Origin: Bact-19 sp038319215
GTDB taxonomy: Bacteria > Bacteroidota > Bacteroidia > Bacteroidales > ML635J-15
Assembly (NCBI GenBank): GCA_038319215.1
Contig: JBBQCZ010000085.1
Coordinates: 1-16,410, forward strand
Reading direction: 5' to 3'
Length of the DNA: 16,410 nucleotides
The notes below the pieces were generated by a model. It saw only the letters and a program-made list of their open reading frames with translations. It made no database searches and was not told the DNA's origin. Positions 14,726-16,410 of this stretch are shown piece by piece (the stretch's first letter is position 1; the number at the start of each line of letters is the position of its first letter). The position numbers and the translations under genes were made by a program.

Positions 14726-16410
14726 ATGAGTATCGAAATGGAAAACAAGCTAAATGGTTTGGAAAACGAAGCTGAAAACAGTGTTCAGAATGAGGTTATT
14801 ACAGAAGTAACCGAGGTTATTTCAGAAAATTCATCAGTGTCTGAGCAGGACTACGAGCCTGTTATAGAAGAAAATTCTATACAGCAAGGGGAAATTATTG
14901 CGGTAGAAACCGAAAATCTAAATGACAATAATACAAAAACAGAAATAACAGAAGAACCAGCTGTAACAGAAACAATTGCCTCTCCAGAATTACTGGCACA
15001 AGAAGATGTGATTTTTGAAAAGGCTGAAGATATAATCTCTGAAGAAGAGTCTATTGAACAAACTACAGTTGAATACTCGACTTTGACCAAAGATGAGATT
15101 CTTGAAAAGCTAAAAGTTTTAATTCACGAAACCGACATTGAAGAATCGAGAAAAGAAATTGAAGCTCTAAAAAACCAGTACTACAAGAATCTTAAACTTG
15201 AGCACGACAAAATCAAACAAGAGTTAAATGACGCTACTGGCGACGAGGGTGAAATTGAAATGCCTAAAGATGATACTGAGGATTATCTTAAAGAGTTAAT
15301 GGCTGACTACAAGCAAAAAAAATACGAACATTCGCAAAAAATAGAGCAAGGCAAGATTCATAATCTGAAACTCAAAGAAGATATTATTGAGAAGATTAAA
15401 GGACTTGCAAACAGTGAAGAATCTTTAAACAAGACTTTTGCTGAGTTTAAAGCATTGCAACAAGAATGGCAAAATATTGGTCCTGTTCCAAATACAGAAG
15501 CCAACAATTTATGGAAGGGATATCAACTACAAATTGAAAGATTTTACGATCTTGTTAAAATAAATAAAGAACTCCGCGATTTAGATTTCAAACGTAATCT
15601 GGAACAAAAAGTTGAATTGTGCGAAAAGTCTGAAGAGCTTTTATTAATGACAGATATCGTTGCTGCTTACAAGCAATTGCAGGAATATCATGAGTTATGG
15701 AAAGAACTTGGGCCAGTACCATCCGACAAAAGAGAAGAAGTTTGGGATAGATTTAGCATGACTAGCAAAACAATTCGCCAATCATATCAAGATCATTTTG
15801 AAAAACTGAAAGAAGAACGCAACATAAACTACGAACAGAAAGTTATTTTGTGTGAAAAGGCTGAAGTTATTTTAACAGAAAACAATCCTCAAAATGGTAA
15901 AGAATGGGCAGACTTATCTGACATCGTTCTAGAACTTCAAAAAATATGGAAAACAATTGGAATGGTTCCTTCGGCTGTAAATACAGAGATTTATGAAAGA
16001 TTCCGTTCTGCTTGCAACAAGTTTTTTGATGCTAAAAAAGAATTTTTTGGTGTTATAAATGAGGAACTAAACACTAATTTACAGAAGAAAATAGAATTGT
16101 GTACAAACGCCGAATTATTGAAAGAAAACACTGAGTGGAAAAAAACCACAGAAGCTTTTCTTGATATGCAGAAAAAATGGAAAGAAATAGGTGCTGTTCC
16201 AAAAAAGAACTCAGAGCAGGTATGGAAAAGATTTAGAGCTGCTTGCGATTCATTTTTTAATGCAAAATCGTCTTTTTATTCAAATATTGACATAGAACAA
16301 AAAGAAAACCTAAAGAAAAAAGAAGAACTTATCGAAGAAATAAAAGCTTTTGTAGCTGGTGAAAATCAAACAGACAATATTGCAAAAGTAAAAGATTTCC
16401 AGAGTAGATG
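14726..16410 (+). CDS. DUF349 repeat protein, 3' end outside the window
   Basis: The frame from the ATG at 14726 stays open to the right edge (561 codons plus two bases). Residues 1 to about 115 are a Glu/Val/Thr-rich low-complexity acidic segment without recognisable fold. Residues about 115-215 look alpha-helical and may form a coiled coil. At least four DUF349 repeats of 76-83 residues follow, each carrying a core like W-K-x-I/L-G-x-V-P: WQNIGPVP (Trp about 248), WKELGPVP (about 324), WKTIGMVP (about 407) and WKEIGAVP (about 485), with a fifth beginning near the edge. DUF349 proteins occur across Bacteroidota and Actinobacteria; their function is poorly known. No signal peptide or membrane segment is seen, so a cytoplasmic location is expected. 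The gene is divergent from trmD. Confidence 0.85.
   Translation, partial: MSIEMENKLNGLENEAENSVQNEVITEVTEVISENSSVSEQDYEPVIEENSIQQGEIIAVETENLNDNNTKTEITEEPAVTETIASPELLAQEDVIFEKAEDIISEEESIEQTTVEYSTLTKDEILEKLKVLIHETDIEESRKEIEALKNQYYKNLKLEHDKIKQELNDATGDEGEIEMPKDDTEDYLKELMADYKQKKYEHSQKIEQGKIHNLKLKEDIIEKIKGLANSEESLNKTFAEFKALQQEWQNIGPVPNTEANNLWKGYQLQIERFYDLVKINKELRDLDFKRNLEQKVELCEKSEELLLMTDIVAAYKQLQEYHELWKELGPVPSDKREEVWDRFSMTSKTIRQSYQDHFEKLKEERNINYEQKVILCEKAEVILTENNPQNGKEWADLSDIVLELQKIWKTIGMVPSAVNTEIYERFRSACNKFFDAKKEFFGVINEELNTNLQKKIELCTNAELLKENTEWKKTTEAFLDMQKKWKEIGAVPKKNSEQVWKRFRAACDSFFNAKSSFYSNIDIEQKENLKKKEELIEEIKAFVAGENQTDNIAKVKDFQSR

Noticed and set aside
14851..15090. - strand Ser/Val/Ile-rich open frame within the DUF349 gene
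   Set aside because: It is the antisense shadow of the Glu-rich segment and lies within the longer + strand frame carrying recognised repeats.

Overview
The window looks like a chromosomal segment of a member of the Bacteroidota. Four independent clues agree: A+T-rich DNA; start codons preceded by A-rich leaders without clear Shine-Dalgarno sequences; copies of the Bacteroidota-type -7 promoter box TAnnTTTG just upstream of several genes; and a 1306-residue secreted protein built from SprB-like repeats, PKD domains and a C-terminal type B sorting domain of the type IX secretion system. Genus or species cannot be fixed from this sequence.

Layout. Positions 1-113 hold the acidic tail of an unidentified + strand gene. 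Positions 160-1278 are a small mobile or repetitive locus: a 150-residue IS200/RAYT-like HUH (Y1) transposase surrounded by six 15-base REP-like palindromes. The palindromes are arranged as three similar modules (palindrome - hairpin - palindrome), and a 207-bp direct repeat (about 97% identical) lies on both sides of the gene. Positions 1411-4267 carry three + strand housekeeping or transport genes: lptB (LPS-export ATPase), a SulP-family anion transporter with a STAS domain, and a small DUF486 membrane protein. After a 319-bp convergent intergenic region, five genes lie on the - strand: an endonuclease/exonuclease/phosphatase-family lipoprotein, a right-handed beta-helix lipoprotein, the large type IX-secreted adhesin-like protein, an ABC-F (Uup-like) ATPase, and trmD (tRNA m1G37 methyltransferase). 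A 494-bp divergent intergenic region follows. The last gene, on the + strand and running off the window, is a Glu-rich protein with at least four DUF349 repeats.

How the genes relate. There is no single pathway. The three - strand genes between 4587 and 11233 encode exported proteins (two predicted lipoproteins and one type IX cargo), but each appears to be a separate transcription unit or nearly so: a hairpin separates the large protein gene from the beta-helix gene. The ABC-F protein and TrmD both act on translation. LptB supports outer-membrane biogenesis. In two cases (ABC-F and trmD) a TAnnTTTG box lies inside the longest open frame, which argues for the internal Met and shortens the protein. 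The REP/transposase locus is the least ordinary part of the window and the best candidate for further work.
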